Positions 26,687-35,840 of a DNA stretch of 64,000 nucleotides are shown here, one piece after another. Location: contig CAJUQD010000008.1 of NCBI GenBank assembly GCA_910588105.1, forward strand, positions 1 to 64,000, in the 5' to 3' direction. Source of the stretch: an uncultured Oscillospiraceae bacterium. GTDB lineage: Bacteria > Bacillota > Clostridia > Oscillospirales > Oscillospiraceae. Positions within the stretch are counted from its first letter, which is position 1. Every line of letters begins with the position of its first letter. Position numbers and translations under genes: made by a program. Under the pieces are notes generated by a model, which was given only the letters and a program-made list of their open reading frames with translations, ran no database searches and was not told the DNA's origin.

Positions 26687-26707
26687 TTGTAGACGCTGGT
26701 GCAATTC
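26687..26707 (+). repeat. Module-border repeat, copy a
   Basis: This is one of seven copies of a 21-bp sequence with consensus TTGTnnnCnnnGGyGCA, all in the same orientation. It lies between the DUF6809 gene and the CAO/CHAP gene of A1. Confidence 0.7.
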
Positions 26708-26884
26708 GTAATTCGCCGCAGCGGCGCACAAAGGGGCCGACGCCGCCTTTCACTTGTGGGAGGGGTACGGCTGCCATCTGCCCTGCAGGATGGGCACAAA
26801 CCGCCGCACAGGGGCTAACACGGGGGAAACCACTTGGGCGGCGCTCCGCAGGTGTGGAGCGCCGCCCGCTTTTGCTTGAAACGC

Positions 26885-27583
26885 TTATTCCGGATAGCGC
26901 GTGTACAGGGTATATCCAGACTGTTCTTCCAGCCACTACTTGAAGTACTGCCCGCCCCAGCGAACTTTGTTGTTCAGCCCACTCTCGGTGACCTTGACGT
27001 ACTCGTCCGTTTTGCTGATCACAACTACCACATGGCCATTGCTGCTGTTATCGTAGCGGAGCAAATCCCCGGAGCGGATCTGCTCCCAACTTGGGTTGTC
27101 GACCCTCCGCCATGGGAGATCGCCAAACGCGGCGTCGGAACACAGCGTGGCCCAGCCGGAGCAGTGGGTGCCTTGGTGGTAGGGCCCGCCGCTGGTGGAG
27201 CGATAGGGCGTGGGGTACACTGTCCCGGTGGGATAGATTTCCCGGAGCTGCACCAGGGTGGCCTGCACACTTTCCTCGGTGGGGGTGGATAGTATGGCAG
27301 GGCCTTCTTCCTGGTAGGACTGTGTGCTGTCGATGTAGACGGAGTTGGTGGTGGCGTTGTAGGTCACGCCGAAGTTCACCGCTTTGCCGATGTCCCGGAG
27401 CCGGACATAGTTGTTTCCGCCGATGCTGTAGACGGTCATGTCCACCCGTTGGCCGTCCACATAGATGGGTTGGTTGCTGGGGCGGGCGGCGAGCGAGTCT
27501 GCCGCCTGGACGGCGGGGCCGCGCAGGGCGAGGCCGGCGAGGATGCCGAGCCCCATAAATGCTGCTTCCCGTTTTCTGTTCAT
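26885..27583 (-). pseudogene. Secreted CAO-N/CHAP-like protein of A1, nonsense-mutated
   Basis: The frame has a signal peptide, then a copper-amine-oxidase N-terminal-like domain (IYVDGQRVDM, NNYVRLRDIGKAV). A papain-like NlpC/CHAP-type part follows, with Cys in HCSGWATLC and His in GHVVVV. A TAG at 26936-26938 replaces the first of two Trp codons that follow GGQYFK in the A2 copy. The remaining 16 codons stay open to a TAA at 26885. The product loses a conserved tail and may be dead or partly active. Proteins of this kind may loosen the wall during conjugation. The ATG at 27583 follows AAGGAG. Confidence 0.75.
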
Positions 27584-27728
27584 ACTGTGGCGCTCCTTTC
27601 GGTTGAATGTGCTTTTGGCAAACATAACCATGCCGGAGGAACGTTGGGAAGTCAAGAACAATCGGAGTCCAGTGCGGAGAAAAACAGCGGCGGGAACGAA
27701 GCAGATTGCACAGCAGACGAGCCTCTTA

Positions 27729-27749
27729 TTGTTTTCTGCGGCGCAGATT
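27729..27749 (+). repeat. Module-border repeat, copy b
   Basis: This copy has the TTGTTTTC...GGCGCAGATT variant. It lies between the relaxase stop and the CAO/CHAP gene of A1, matching copy e in A2. Confidence 0.6.
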
Positions 27750-27758
27750 TTACGGGGG

Positions 27759-28751
27759 TCACATGGTCTGCTCCCAGCGTTGGTCGTTGCTGAACTTCTG
27801 GCCCATGGCCATTTTCTTGATGGCCTCCCGGCGGCGCTGCTTGCTGTCCGTCCAGGCAGGCGGCGAAGGGAGCTGCCACTCATCATCGCGCTCCAGGTCG
27901 GTAGCCACTTGGAACCACCCGGCGGCCAACTCGCCCATCCAGCCCTCGTCCGGCTCCGGCGTGGTGGGACGGAAGCCGGTGGCCTGGCGGTAGAGGAGGA
28001 GCGCCTCCAGATTCTCCTTGAGGAAGGTTTCATCGTGGAGGCTGCTGTCCCGGCACTTGCGCCCGTTGGGACAAGTGAACGTGATGTGCTTTCGGTTCAG
28101 CGTCCAGTTCACCTCATATCCTTCCATCTCCATGTTGGTAATGAAATCTTCGCGGGTGATGGAATACTCCAGCGCTTCGTTGATGGCCTGGATGAGATCC
28201 AATTTCCAACTGTCGCCGCGCAGGCCGGCCTGATACTCACCGGGCTTCATGCGCCTCTTTTTGGTACGCAGTTCACACTCGTCCAGCACCCGAAGACCAT
28301 GGGCCAGACAGATTTCATCATTGACTTTTCTGTGCGCCAAAAGGTCGCCGGGGCTTTGATGGAGTTTGTGTCCATCCTTGTGGCTGACGCTGTTCACCAC
28401 CATATGGTTGTGCAGATGGCCGGTATCAACGTGGGTAGCAATCACCACCTCAAAGCCCGGGAACTGCTTTTGCGCGAATTCCAGTCCGATGGCGTTGACC
28501 TCCTGAGGCGTGATATTGTCCTCTGCGGAGAAGGACTGGACGAAGTGGTAAAACTGTGTGCCGTCAGTTTTGTTGAAGCGTTCTTTGGTCATCTGCATCT
28601 CGATGAAGGCGGACTGGGGAACGCAGTCGCTGCCAGTGACCAGCCACGCGTCGCCCCAGCGTGTTTTCTCCTCCTGCTCCACATAGTCGATCACACCGCG
28701 CATCGAACTGGCGGACTGCTTTTTGCACTGGATCGCGGTGAAGGTCGCCAT
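27759..28751 (-). CDS. Relaxase (A1)
   Basis: The 330-residue protein is a MobP-type relaxase (Relaxase, PF03432 group). It has Tyr in the N-terminal region (VIDYVEQ) and the metal-binding three-His motif HVDTGHLHNH near residue 107. It nicks the transfer origin and leads the strand into the recipient using the conjugation machinery of another element, since no type IV secretion genes are present. It overlaps mobC by the ATGA at 28751. The A2 copy at 48609 is very similar. Confidence 0.92.
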   Translation of the reverse strand: MATFTAIQCKKQSASSMRGVIDYVEQEEKTRWGDAWLVTGSDCVPQSAFIEMQMTKERFNKTDGTQFYHFVQSFSAEDNITPQEVNAIGLEFAQKQFPGFEVVIATHVDTGHLHNHMVVNSVSHKDGHKLHQSPGDLLAHRKVNDEICLAHGLRVLDECELRTKKRRMKPGEYQAGLRGDSWKLDLIQAINEALEYSITREDFITNMEMEGYEVNWTLNRKHITFTCPNGRKCRDSSLHDETFLKENLEALLLYRQATGFRPTTPEPDEGWMGELAAGWFQVATDLERDDEWQLPSPPAWTDSKQRRREAIKKMAMGQKFSNDQRWEQTM

Positions 28752-29065
28752 CAGCGCACCTCCCGAACCAATGCACCCAGCACATCACACAGCCGGACGT
28801 ACTCTCCAATCAAATCGTCGCCGCGCAGAACGGAAATCCGTCCCATGTTGGCCAGCGTGGTGAGCTGATTGAGGTTGCGGCCCTGGGCTTTCAGCTCAGA
28901 GAGCAGATCGTCCAGCCCGTCCACCCGCACGATTTCTTTGTCGAGAGCGCAGGTGGTGAGGTAATCCGTGACGGTCATGCCTGAGGCCCTGGCCCGCTGG
29001 TGGATAGCTTTTTTATCCGCCGGGGTCATCCTGGCGGTGATGATCTCAGTTTTCTTCTTCTGCAT
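28751..29065 (-). CDS. mobC: MobC-like relaxosome accessory protein (A1)
   Basis: The 104-residue protein has an N-terminal ribbon-helix-helix-like part (ITARMTPADKKAI, MTVTDYL) and the C-terminal LNQLTTLANMGRI helix typical of MobC/plasmid mobilization proteins. It helps the relaxase open the transfer origin. The start ATG at 29065 follows GAAAGGAG, and the gene is coupled to the relaxase. The likely transfer origin lies directly upstream. Confidence 0.88.
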   Translation of the reverse strand: MQKKKTEIITARMTPADKKAIHQRARASGMTVTDYLTTCALDKEIVRVDGLDDLLSELKAQGRNLNQLTTLANMGRISVLRGDDLIGEYVRLCDVLGALVREVR

Positions 29066-29481
29066 TGAACTCCTTTCTCCCCCTTTAGGGGGTAGGGGGT
29101 GCAGGGGCATAGCCCCGGCGAGTGCGGGCGGCGTATAGCCGGACGCGATGCTTGCCCTACCCAAAAGGGTAGGCATCCGCCCCAACGGGGCGCTTCTGCA
29201 TTGCCCTCACCCGGTGCTCCCACGGTACTGCGGCGGGGCTGTCCGCACTGCGGGGAGCTGTGAAGGGAATTTATCCCGCTTTGCCCTTAATCGGGCCTTC
29301 TGGGTTGCCCTTGCCCTGTTCTTCGCATGCCTGCAACCGAGGGAAGAGCAGGGCCACTGAGGGACGCTTGCCGAACATCGGCCACAAGCGGGCCAACACC
29401 GTGCTTTAGGGCACCGAAGGTGGGTTGCTGCCTCCGGCTTAGGATGGGCACAAACGGCCTTACAACGCGAAACAGGGGCCT
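29066..29481. other. Intergenic region with candidate oriT (A1)
   Basis: No gene is seen. A hairpin at 29153-29175 (TGCC-C-TACCC, loop AAAA, GGGTAGGCA) has a counterpart in A2 at 50005-50027 with the same bulged C and a compensated base pair. GGGGC-ATA-GCCCC lies just before it. Position next to mobC and a conserved stem make this the best oriT candidate. Confidence 0.55.
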
Positions 29482-30177
29482 TCACGGTCTCGAGGTCGCA
29501 TAGGGACGGTCACGAGCAAAGCGCTCCTGCCGCTTGCGGACACGTCTGCGCTCAGCATCCAGCTCCAACTGGTGGAGCTGCCGCTGGTGGAATTGATCCA
29601 CTGCTATCTGCGCCGGCAGGATTGTGTAGAGATTGTTGCCCTTCCACTTCATTCCACATTTGTCGAAATAGTTGCTGTGCTCCATCGTGATGAGCCCCGC
29701 ATCCAGAAGGACGCTGATATTTTTTATCACGGTGTTCTTGGTCATGCCTGTCTCGGCGGCGATAGTGTTGTAGCTGGGATGGCAGGTGTGCGTCCTGCGA
29801 TCCTCAATCAGAAGGAGATAGGCATAGACCATAAACGCAGAGGGCGGAAGGCTCAGCAAAAAAATCTCGTTTGGCAGAGTGAAAAACTTTCTGCTGTCAG
29901 CACACTGGAAGGTGGGAACGTACTCGCTGGTGATGAGCTCTTTATCAACCAGACTGACCAGATACTTTTTCACCGTGACCATTGTCATGTGGACGCCCTT
30001 CGCGATTATCTCTGGAGATAGGTTTGCACCACCATGGGAGTGCTGAGAGCAGAGATAGGACAGGAGCACAAACTCAACGGGTTTGAGTTTGTATTCCCAT
30101 ACCGCGTTGGGGAGTGGGAAGCGATAGTGGCGTGGATCACGCCTGGGCCAGCCGATGGAGAGACGACGATTCCTCAA
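29482..30177 (-). CDS. HTH replication-initiator-like protein (A1)
   Basis: The 231-residue protein opens with YRFPLPNAVWEYKLKPVEFVLLSYL and carries two winged-helix regions (LSPEIIAKGVHMTMVTVKKY and YNTIAAETGMTKNTVIKN). The basic C-terminus is Gln/Arg-rich. This layout resembles RepA_N-type replication initiators and element HTH proteins. It overlaps the excisionase-like gene by four bases. It may support replication of the excised circle. The A2 copy at 50403 is similar but more diverged than the relaxase pair. Confidence 0.7.
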   Translation of the reverse strand: MRNRRLSIGWPRRDPRHYRFPLPNAVWEYKLKPVEFVLLSYLCSQHSHGGANLSPEIIAKGVHMTMVTVKKYLVSLVDKELITSEYVPTFQCADSRKFFTLPNEIFLLSLPPSAFMVYAYLLLIEDRRTHTCHPSYNTIAAETGMTKNTVIKNISVLLDAGLITMEHSNYFDKCGMKWKGNNLYTILPAQIAVDQFHQRQLHQLELDAERRRVRKRQERFARDRPYATSRP

Positions 30178-30386
30178 TGAGCATCACCTCCAATGTGCCG
30201 CTCACCCCACTCCATGAATTTCTCCTTGGGCACGACCATCCTGCTGCCAACTTTGAGCACAGGAAAATCAGGTTCGTGCATCAACTCATAACCGCTGGAC
30301 GGCGACACGCCCAGCACCTTTGCTACCATTGCCGCGTTGAGGAACAGCGGCAGGTCGTCATAACTTTTGTACTCAGATATTTTCAC
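30174..30386 (-). CDS. Excisionase-like HTH protein (A1)
   Basis: The 70-residue protein is a MerR-like/HTH_17 domain (LFLNAAMVAKVLGVSPSSGYELMHE, quoted in part, then FPVLKVGSRMVVPKEKFMEW), the fold of excisionases and small plasmid regulators. I start it at GTG 30386 by comparison with the A2 copy and because GAAAGG precedes it; the upstream frame to 30470 is not conserved. It could assist integrase A in excision or regulate the replication gene. Confidence 0.75.
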   Translation of the reverse strand: MKISEYKSYDDLPLFLNAAMVAKVLGVSPSSGYELMHEPDFPVLKVGSRMVVPKEKFMEWGERHIGGDAH

Positions 30387-30538
30387 TTGCTTTTCCTTTC
30401 TTTGAATTGGAGCGCAGAGAGAAAACAGCAAGGCCCTTTCCCTGCACTCCGCAAAAATTTTACTGGCCACTCACCGTACTCGTTCCAGCCCCAGAATTTT
30501 TCTGCGGCGTTTTCACCCTGCTGGCACGCTCGCTCCAA
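30383..30538 (-). CDS. Small conserved ORF upstream of excisionase gene (A1)
   Basis: A frame ending in a TGA that overlaps the GTG of the excisionase gene encodes LERACQQGENAAEKFWGWNE. The A2 element has the same frame with LERAYQQGENAAVKFWGWNR. Protein-level conservation extends upstream of the first possible start (TTG at 30538) through HTRWEKY, up to a stop at 30632-30634. It may be a short gene with an unusual start or the end of an eroded gene. Confidence 0.4.
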   Translation of the reverse strand: MERACQQGENAAEKFWGWNEYGEWPVKFLRSAGKGPCCFLSALQFKERKSK

Positions 30539-30751
30539 CTTCTGCGTGGAGGTCTTGGCATACTTCTCCCAGCGAGTATGTACTCCGGTGGTGGGTATTT
30601 GATTGTCGAGGTGCAGATCATTTTCTGTCGATCAGATTGAATCCCGGTTTCAAATCTGGTAGAATCATAGCAGAGAAAATTTACCAGTTCAATAGATCCG
30701 GGCCATGTCCGGCAAATCCCAAAACTCAATCGGATACAGGAGGCGGGTACT

Positions 30752-31834
30752 ATGGCAGATGTATCGGAGCGCACTCAGGCAACATTCATGTATACCTACA
30801 CCTATGACCAGTTCACGGTATTCTTTTATGGAGACCGTGTTTTCGTCGGGAGGAAGGAATACCCCATCGGCCAGTGCTGCGTAGACGTGATGAATTTGAA
30901 TGAGTCGGTTCTCAAAAAAATTGCGCGTCGGGTCAAGGTGTGCATCTCTGCCGCAGTCGATCTGCTCACAAAAAAGACAGACAGCGCCGCAGCCTTTGCA
31001 CAGGAAAGGCTGAACGCTGTCTGGGATCTCGTATTTACACTGCCTGTCTACCGGGATTTGAACATGGACAAGGAGGTCAACTATCACACCTTCCAACGGT
31101 TGATGGCTGATTCGGAAAAGTGGGCGCAGGTACAGGATCCAAATTCGGAGGGGCACGCGATATACCAAGGGATGCTGACTGAACTGGCCCGCTTCGCAGA
31201 CAGGCTTCTTGACTTTCGTGGACAGGTACACGGGATGACGGAACGGTATTTTGAACCACTGGAACGAAGGAACAGCAGCGCATACGCGGAAGCATACGCC
31301 GACTTTTACGGCCAGATGATTTCTGTTAGCGCGCGGCTTTTCAACGAGGATTTTGATCAGAGCTTTCCCATGGAGGTGGGCTTTGTTCCCATGATGCACC
31401 CCACTGAGAAGGATAAAATTTTTATCGCGGAGAAAGCCACATTCAGCAGCCTGACAGATTTTCTTCGGACCGAGTTTTACCGGGGACTCGCGATAGGAAA
31501 CGCGCCGCGGCGCTGTCATAACTGCGGACGGTACTTTCTGCTGACGGCAGGATACAACACCTGCTACTGCAATGGCATTGCCCCTGGCGAGATCGAGCGT
31601 ACCTGTAGGAAGGTAGGAGCGCACCGCAAAGAGGCGCAAGGCAAGGAGAACCGAACTCCGGCGCAGAAGGAATACGACCGAACCTACAACCGTCTGAAGG
31701 TCAGAAAGCAGAGAGGCAAAATCAGCGCAGGTGAATGGAACGCCGCTGTGGCAGCAGCTCAGGATCTGGTGGCCCAGTCTGAGCGCGGCGAGCTGACGGA
31801 CGAGGAGCTGAAACGCAGACTGGCGGAGCTGTGA
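30752..31834 (+). CDS. DUF6076-type zinc-binding protein (A1)
   Basis: The 360-residue protein has a poorly conserved N-terminal half. Its C-terminal half has a likely zinc site (CHNCGRYF, then TCYCNGIAPGE and TCRKVGA), the mark of proteins grouped as DUF6076. A helical basic tail follows. The ATG follows AGGAGGCGGG. It is divergent from the mobilization operon. The A2 version at 51677 keeps the zinc site but has a different, shorter N-terminus. Such proteins may sense stress or DNA, but no function is shown. Confidence 0.7.
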   Translation: MADVSERTQATFMYTYTYDQFTVFFYGDRVFVGRKEYPIGQCCVDVMNLNESVLKKIARRVKVCISAAVDLLTKKTDSAAAFAQERLNAVWDLVFTLPVYRDLNMDKEVNYHTFQRLMADSEKWAQVQDPNSEGHAIYQGMLTELARFADRLLDFRGQVHGMTERYFEPLERRNSSAYAEAYADFYGQMISVSARLFNEDFDQSFPMEVGFVPMMHPTEKDKIFIAEKATFSSLTDFLRTEFYRGLAIGNAPRRCHNCGRYFLLTAGYNTCYCNGIAPGEIERTCRKVGAHRKEAQGKENRTPAQKEYDRTYNRLKVRKQRGKISAGEWNAAVAAAQDLVAQSERGELTDEELKRRLAEL

Positions 31835-31870
31835 GGAGACTAAAAGCCGTGGAGGTGGCGGCTCTTTTCT

Positions 31871-31891
31871 TTGTAGACACTGGTGCAGATC
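31871..31891 (+). repeat. Module-border repeat, copy c
   Basis: TTGTAGAC...GGTGCAGATC lies 37 bases after the DUF6076 stop and marks the border between the A1 core and its GH3 cassette. Confidence 0.7.
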
Positions 31892-31977
31892 ATGGTGAGT
31901 GGCGGAGCAACGTGATAGCACTTTTGCTATCCGCACCGAATGCACAATGTCGGGGCTGACAATAAGCGATAGAGGAA

Positions 31978-32012
31978 GCCGGGGGAGTGCATATTTCATG
32001 CACTCCCCCGGC
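31978..32012. terminator. Bidirectional hairpin between DUF6076 and the 4TM gene
   Basis: A perfect 15-bp stem starts GCCGGGGGAGTGCAT and has a 5-base loop. No long T-run is present. It separates two convergent transcripts. Confidence 0.7.
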
Positions 32013-32044
32013 TTGGCAAGAGGTTCAACAAAGTTTGAGCTCGG

Positions 32045-32473
32045 TCACTCTTTGATCCCCTGCTTCATGCACCCGGACGCAACGAGAAAAAGCGCCGAGA
32101 GTATTTGGAACACAACGCAGGCGATCCCAGTATAAAAGGCCTGCCAGGCATAGGTATCAAGACCGTTCCAGGTAAAGAGTCCGCCGGCGACGACTGCCCG
32201 GTCGATCAGAGTGGTGGTAAATGCGACCATGATCAGCCCGAGGGCCACGAGCCTGAGCGCCGACACGATCAATTCGTTCACGTCTTTCATCTGTGCAAAA
32301 ACGGAGCCAGCACAGGCCGCGATCGCGGCGATCAGACACAGGATGGCCCACTGGGCGTTGAGGATCGCATAACTGACAGTATTGTTGGTGACAAAAAACA
32401 GAATCAGTGCGATCACGGTCAGGATACAGGCGGCGGAAGCGGCATAGAAGGATATCCTCTGGTTCTTCAGCAT
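32045..32473 (-). CDS. Four-helix membrane protein of GH3 module 2
   Basis: The 142-residue protein consists of about four membrane helices with short loops (LTVIALILFF, ILCLIAAIAACAG, LVALGLIMVAF, IACVVFQILSALFLV). It starts two bases after the GH3 stop, so the two are cotranscribed and probably work together. The N-terminal 135 residues of the protein after GH3 in module 3 have the same size, helix pattern and genomic place. It may hold or position the enzyme in the membrane. No named family is recognised. Confidence 0.7.
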   Translation of the reverse strand: MLKNQRISFYAASAACILTVIALILFFVTNNTVSYAILNAQWAILCLIAAIAACAGSVFAQMKDVNELIVSALRLVALGLIMVAFTTTLIDRAVVAGGLFTWNGLDTYAWQAFYTGIACVVFQILSALFLVASGCMKQGIKE

Positions 32474-32474
32474 T

Positions 32475-35400
32475 TTACTTCTCCTCCTTTTTGTTTTTTA
32501 CCACGGAAACGGTGTAAAGCGCGATCGCGGCAACAGAGAGAGTCCCCGTCAGACCCATTGCTGCTTTGTATGCGACCCTCCACCAGGTCGAAAGCTGCTG
32601 GTAAGATGTAGAGGAGTTGTATGCGTTCATCAGGTTCGTTTGGCAGAACGCCCAGATCGTGTTATGAGCAGCCTCTTTGAGCTGGGTCAGGATCTCAGCA
32701 TCGCCGGCGAACATCGCGGCGGAAATAGGCTCGCCGCCGCTGGTATGATTGGGGAAGCCCTCCTCGCTGAAATTGCCGCGCAGGTCATATCCAGTCACGC
32801 CGGCATTGACGACTCCGGCGAACAGATCGGTGTCATCGCCGATATCCGTTACTACATAACCTACAAAGCCCCATTCGTTTCGGGCAATGTCCGTCACCAG
32901 GCCTTTGCTGGAGGTGCATTCAACGGCACCAATCTTGCTGAAGGAGGTCATCATGCCCCGCATCCCGAAATCATGCTCCGGGTCGCCGGTCCAATAGTCC
33001 GGGGCGGTCTCGTTGTACTTGTTCGCCTCCATGGGGATCTGGAACGCACGCAGCTCGATCTCCCGGGCGCGCTGCTCGGTCATAAACGGTGCGATGCCTC
33101 CGCGGTTAGTCTCCTGGTCATTGAACGCAAAGTGCTTGGGAGAGGCCAGAAGCCCATATTTGAATGCTCCGATGGCAAATTCCATGCCCGTGTTCCCCGT
33201 TAAGATCGGGTCCTCCGAGTAGTAGTCGCCATTTCTGCCGTTATAGGCCATGCGGTGCGTATTGAGACCGGGGCCCCACAGGATCGGGAGACCGACGATC
33301 AGCGCTTGCAGGCCGACTTCCTCACCCATCCGGAACTGCAGGTCCGGGTCGAAGGATGCGGCGACTGTGGGGGCAGTAGCGTAGATCTCCAGGTAATAGT
33401 GGGAGTTGGCGTCATCCTCCGTGACCCGCCAGGGAGCCTCAAATCTGGCGTCGCCGATCTCAGACTGCATCCCGTTTCCGGAGTTTTCCGTGAGCATCCC
33501 GCGCAGGAAGCCGATGGAAGGGATGTCGCGGAATTCGTTCCCTCCATAAGCGACCAGGCCGAGACACTCCTCTACAGTCATCTGGTCGATCAGATCCTGC
33601 CAGGTGGGGTCGTCGAATTCCATGAAAGCGAGCTCATAGAATTTCAAGCCGTTATCCGCGCCGAAGACGATATCTGAGGTATCATCTGTGGTCTTTACCT
33701 CATAATAGCGTCCGTTCAAGTCATCCAGCATGGAGTCCGGTGCGGTCAGATCCTTGTACTCCACCGGCCATGTGCCGGACCAGTCGCTCCGGGACAGGTG
33801 CGTGACCTTACCAGGTTCATAGTAGTTCCAGTCTGCGTATTCCAGGTGGTTCGAGACAGTGGTGTTGTTCTTGGAGACAGCAAAGGTGATGTCATCCACG
33901 CCGCCATCCACGCCATCGTAGGAGTACTGGTAGACTGCGGCGGCATTGCCGTCGGCGTCCATCAGGCCGCCGGTACTGGATACGGTCTTCCCCTGCTTGG
34001 CCAGGACGTTGTTCAACGCCTCGTGGGAGCCGTTGGCAACGGTGAAGTAATACTCTCCGGCGTCAAGTATCCAGGTGCCATAGGTCCCATCCGGGTTCTG
34101 ATGGGCCATATCATAGCTGGCGATATCCTGCATATCCACATGGATCGTCTGGGTCACAGACTGTCCGGGTTCGATAAAGTCAGTCATGTCGTAGGCCGCA
34201 AGCTGGATGGCGGATTTCTCCACGCCGCCCTGGATATACGGAGCCTGAGCATAGAGCTGGATGTTGGACTTTGCCCGGACGCTGCCGGTGTTGGTGACCT
34301 TCACTTCAAAGTCCATGGTGAAGTTGTGGCCGGATCTGGTGATTTTCGGCTCTCCCACGAGCTCCTGGGAGAATGTGGTGTAGCTCAACCCGTAGCCAAA
34401 GGGATAGACCACCTCTTCATTGTAGCGCCAATTCCCGGTCGAGGCAAACACGCCGGTGGTGGAGTCGGCATTTCCGGTGCCCAAAACGATGTCGTTGTAC
34501 CGGGTCTCATAATAGCGGTAGCCGACGTAGATGCTCTCCGGTTCGATCACATAGCTCCGACTGTTGGGGCGGGTGACCATCTGGGAGGGATCTCCCTCGT
34601 TGTTGAAGTTAGCGAAGCTGTAATCGCCGAAGTTCACCATGGCGGGGGCGGACAGGTTCTTCGTGGCGTAAGTATCCGGCAGGCCGCCGGAGGGGCTCAC
34701 CTCGCCCACCAGCACATCGCACACGCCCAGCATGCCGTAGGAACCAGGGTGTCCAATCCACAGGATGGCATCGATTTTGTCGTTGTCCTGCAGCTCTTTG
34801 ATCTCCATGGTGTTGGCGCTGTTGACCAGCACGATCACTTTTTCAAAGTTCTCGGTGGCCACGCGGATGATGTCCCGCTCATTGGTGGTCAGCTCCAGCG
34901 GTTCGCTGTTCCCCTGTCCCTCCCAAACTCCGCCGACACGGTAGTCGCCGTTCTCACTGCTGGGACGGCCCACCACCACGATGGCGGCGTCGTTGTATTC
35001 GGCAAGGCTGGAGCGGAACTCGGGCGCATAGGATTCGATCTGCTCGATGGAGGGATCGTCGAAATGCTGGGACAATTCGCTGTCAAAGCTGCGCATGGAG
35101 GGGATATACGTGAAGCTGCCCCAGCCGGTGAACAGCTCGCTGTATGCCTCATATGCGACCATAGGGACCGGGTTGAGCTTCATGTCCCCGCCGACAAAAT
35201 CATAGTCGTCCAGAGTGGAAAAGTCCGGCTGGATGTTGTTGCGCCAGACGTTTCGGTCGGGGTTTTGGAAGTCGGTGCGGGTCTTGCTCAGCGCGTCCTC
35301 CAAGGTGATCACCGGACCGACGATGGGCATCCCCTGGCCGGAGGCCAGGATCGGATAGTGACTCTTCATGCCCAAAAGGGTGATGCTGCTGCCCTTGTCA

Positions 35401-35711
35401 AGGGGCAGGGCGCCGTTGTTTTTGAGCAGGACAGTGCCCCCGGCGGCGAGCTCCCGGCCAAAGGAGATAAAGTGCTGGATCGTTTTCTGTGTGTCGATGT
35501 GGCCGTCGGCCCGGAGCAGCTCGGCCGGCGGAGTGAACGCGGTCCACGCACTGCCGCTCTCGTCAGTTATGACGATCTGACTTCTGGTCCCCAGCGTTTC
35601 GTCCACCTGCTGCCGGAATCGCTCCAGGGTGACAGCGAGAACGGACGAGAGCGCAAAAAGGAACGCCATTATAAAGCTGAGTGCGCGGAACAGACCTGTT
35701 TTTTTCGCCAT
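32475..35711 (-). CDS. Membrane-anchored, domain-permuted GH3 glycosidase 2
   Basis: The 1078-residue protein has an N-terminal membrane helix (about 8-30) and a C-terminal one (about 1045-1070). The GH3 C-type sandwich comes first (from GGTVLLKNNGALPL, about 90-400) and then the fibronectin-III-like part (from YGLSYTTF). The N-type barrel comes last, with KHFAFNDQE and likely nucleophile Asp956 in VVTDIGDD. The order matches modules 1 and 3, but the sequence is far diverged, so specificity may differ. The start at 35711 follows AGGAAGG; the frame to 35774 has no site. The upstream RR-HK pair is on the same strand and separated by a hairpin. Confidence 0.88.
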   Translation of the reverse strand: MAKKTGLFRALSFIMAFLFALSSVLAVTLERFRQQVDETLGTRSQIVITDESGSAWTAFTPPAELLRADGHIDTQKTIQHFISFGRELAAGGTVLLKNNGALPLDKGSSITLLGMKSHYPILASGQGMPIVGPVITLEDALSKTRTDFQNPDRNVWRNNIQPDFSTLDDYDFVGGDMKLNPVPMVAYEAYSELFTGWGSFTYIPSMRSFDSELSQHFDDPSIEQIESYAPEFRSSLAEYNDAAIVVVGRPSSENGDYRVGGVWEGQGNSEPLELTTNERDIIRVATENFEKVIVLVNSANTMEIKELQDNDKIDAILWIGHPGSYGMLGVCDVLVGEVSPSGGLPDTYATKNLSAPAMVNFGDYSFANFNNEGDPSQMVTRPNSRSYVIEPESIYVGYRYYETRYNDIVLGTGNADSTTGVFASTGNWRYNEEVVYPFGYGLSYTTFSQELVGEPKITRSGHNFTMDFEVKVTNTGSVRAKSNIQLYAQAPYIQGGVEKSAIQLAAYDMTDFIEPGQSVTQTIHVDMQDIASYDMAHQNPDGTYGTWILDAGEYYFTVANGSHEALNNVLAKQGKTVSSTGGLMDADGNAAAVYQYSYDGVDGGVDDITFAVSKNNTTVSNHLEYADWNYYEPGKVTHLSRSDWSGTWPVEYKDLTAPDSMLDDLNGRYYEVKTTDDTSDIVFGADNGLKFYELAFMEFDDPTWQDLIDQMTVEECLGLVAYGGNEFRDIPSIGFLRGMLTENSGNGMQSEIGDARFEAPWRVTEDDANSHYYLEIYATAPTVAASFDPDLQFRMGEEVGLQALIVGLPILWGPGLNTHRMAYNGRNGDYYSEDPILTGNTGMEFAIGAFKYGLLASPKHFAFNDQETNRGGIAPFMTEQRAREIELRAFQIPMEANKYNETAPDYWTGDPEHDFGMRGMMTSFSKIGAVECTSSKGLVTDIARNEWGFVGYVVTDIGDDTDLFAGVVNAGVTGYDLRGNFSEEGFPNHTSGGEPISAAMFAGDAEILTQLKEAAHNTIWAFCQTNLMNAYNSSTSYQQLSTWWRVAYKAAMGLTGTLSVAAIALYTVSVVKNKKEEK

Positions 35712-35781
35712 GTTATCCTTCCTCTCCTGTATTCGTTGGTGGGTTTGAGCATAGACAGACTGTAACATATACAAAATAAAA

Positions 35782-35813
35782 AAGGACGTGTTTTAGAATA
35801 ACACATCCTTTTT
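35782..35813 (-). terminator. Terminator between HK2 and GH3-2
   Basis: An imperfect AT-rich hairpin (AAAGGAcGTGTT with AACACaTCCTTT) has A and T runs on both sides. It ends the RR2-HK2 transcript. Confidence 0.65.
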
Positions 35814-35840
35814 ACAGAATAAGTGGTATGCGGGCGCTGT

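Noticed and set aside
33798..35765. Open frame of 655 codons on the plus strand opposite GH3-2
   Set aside because: Shadow of the real GH3 gene on the minus strand, which has membrane helices and catalytic motifs.
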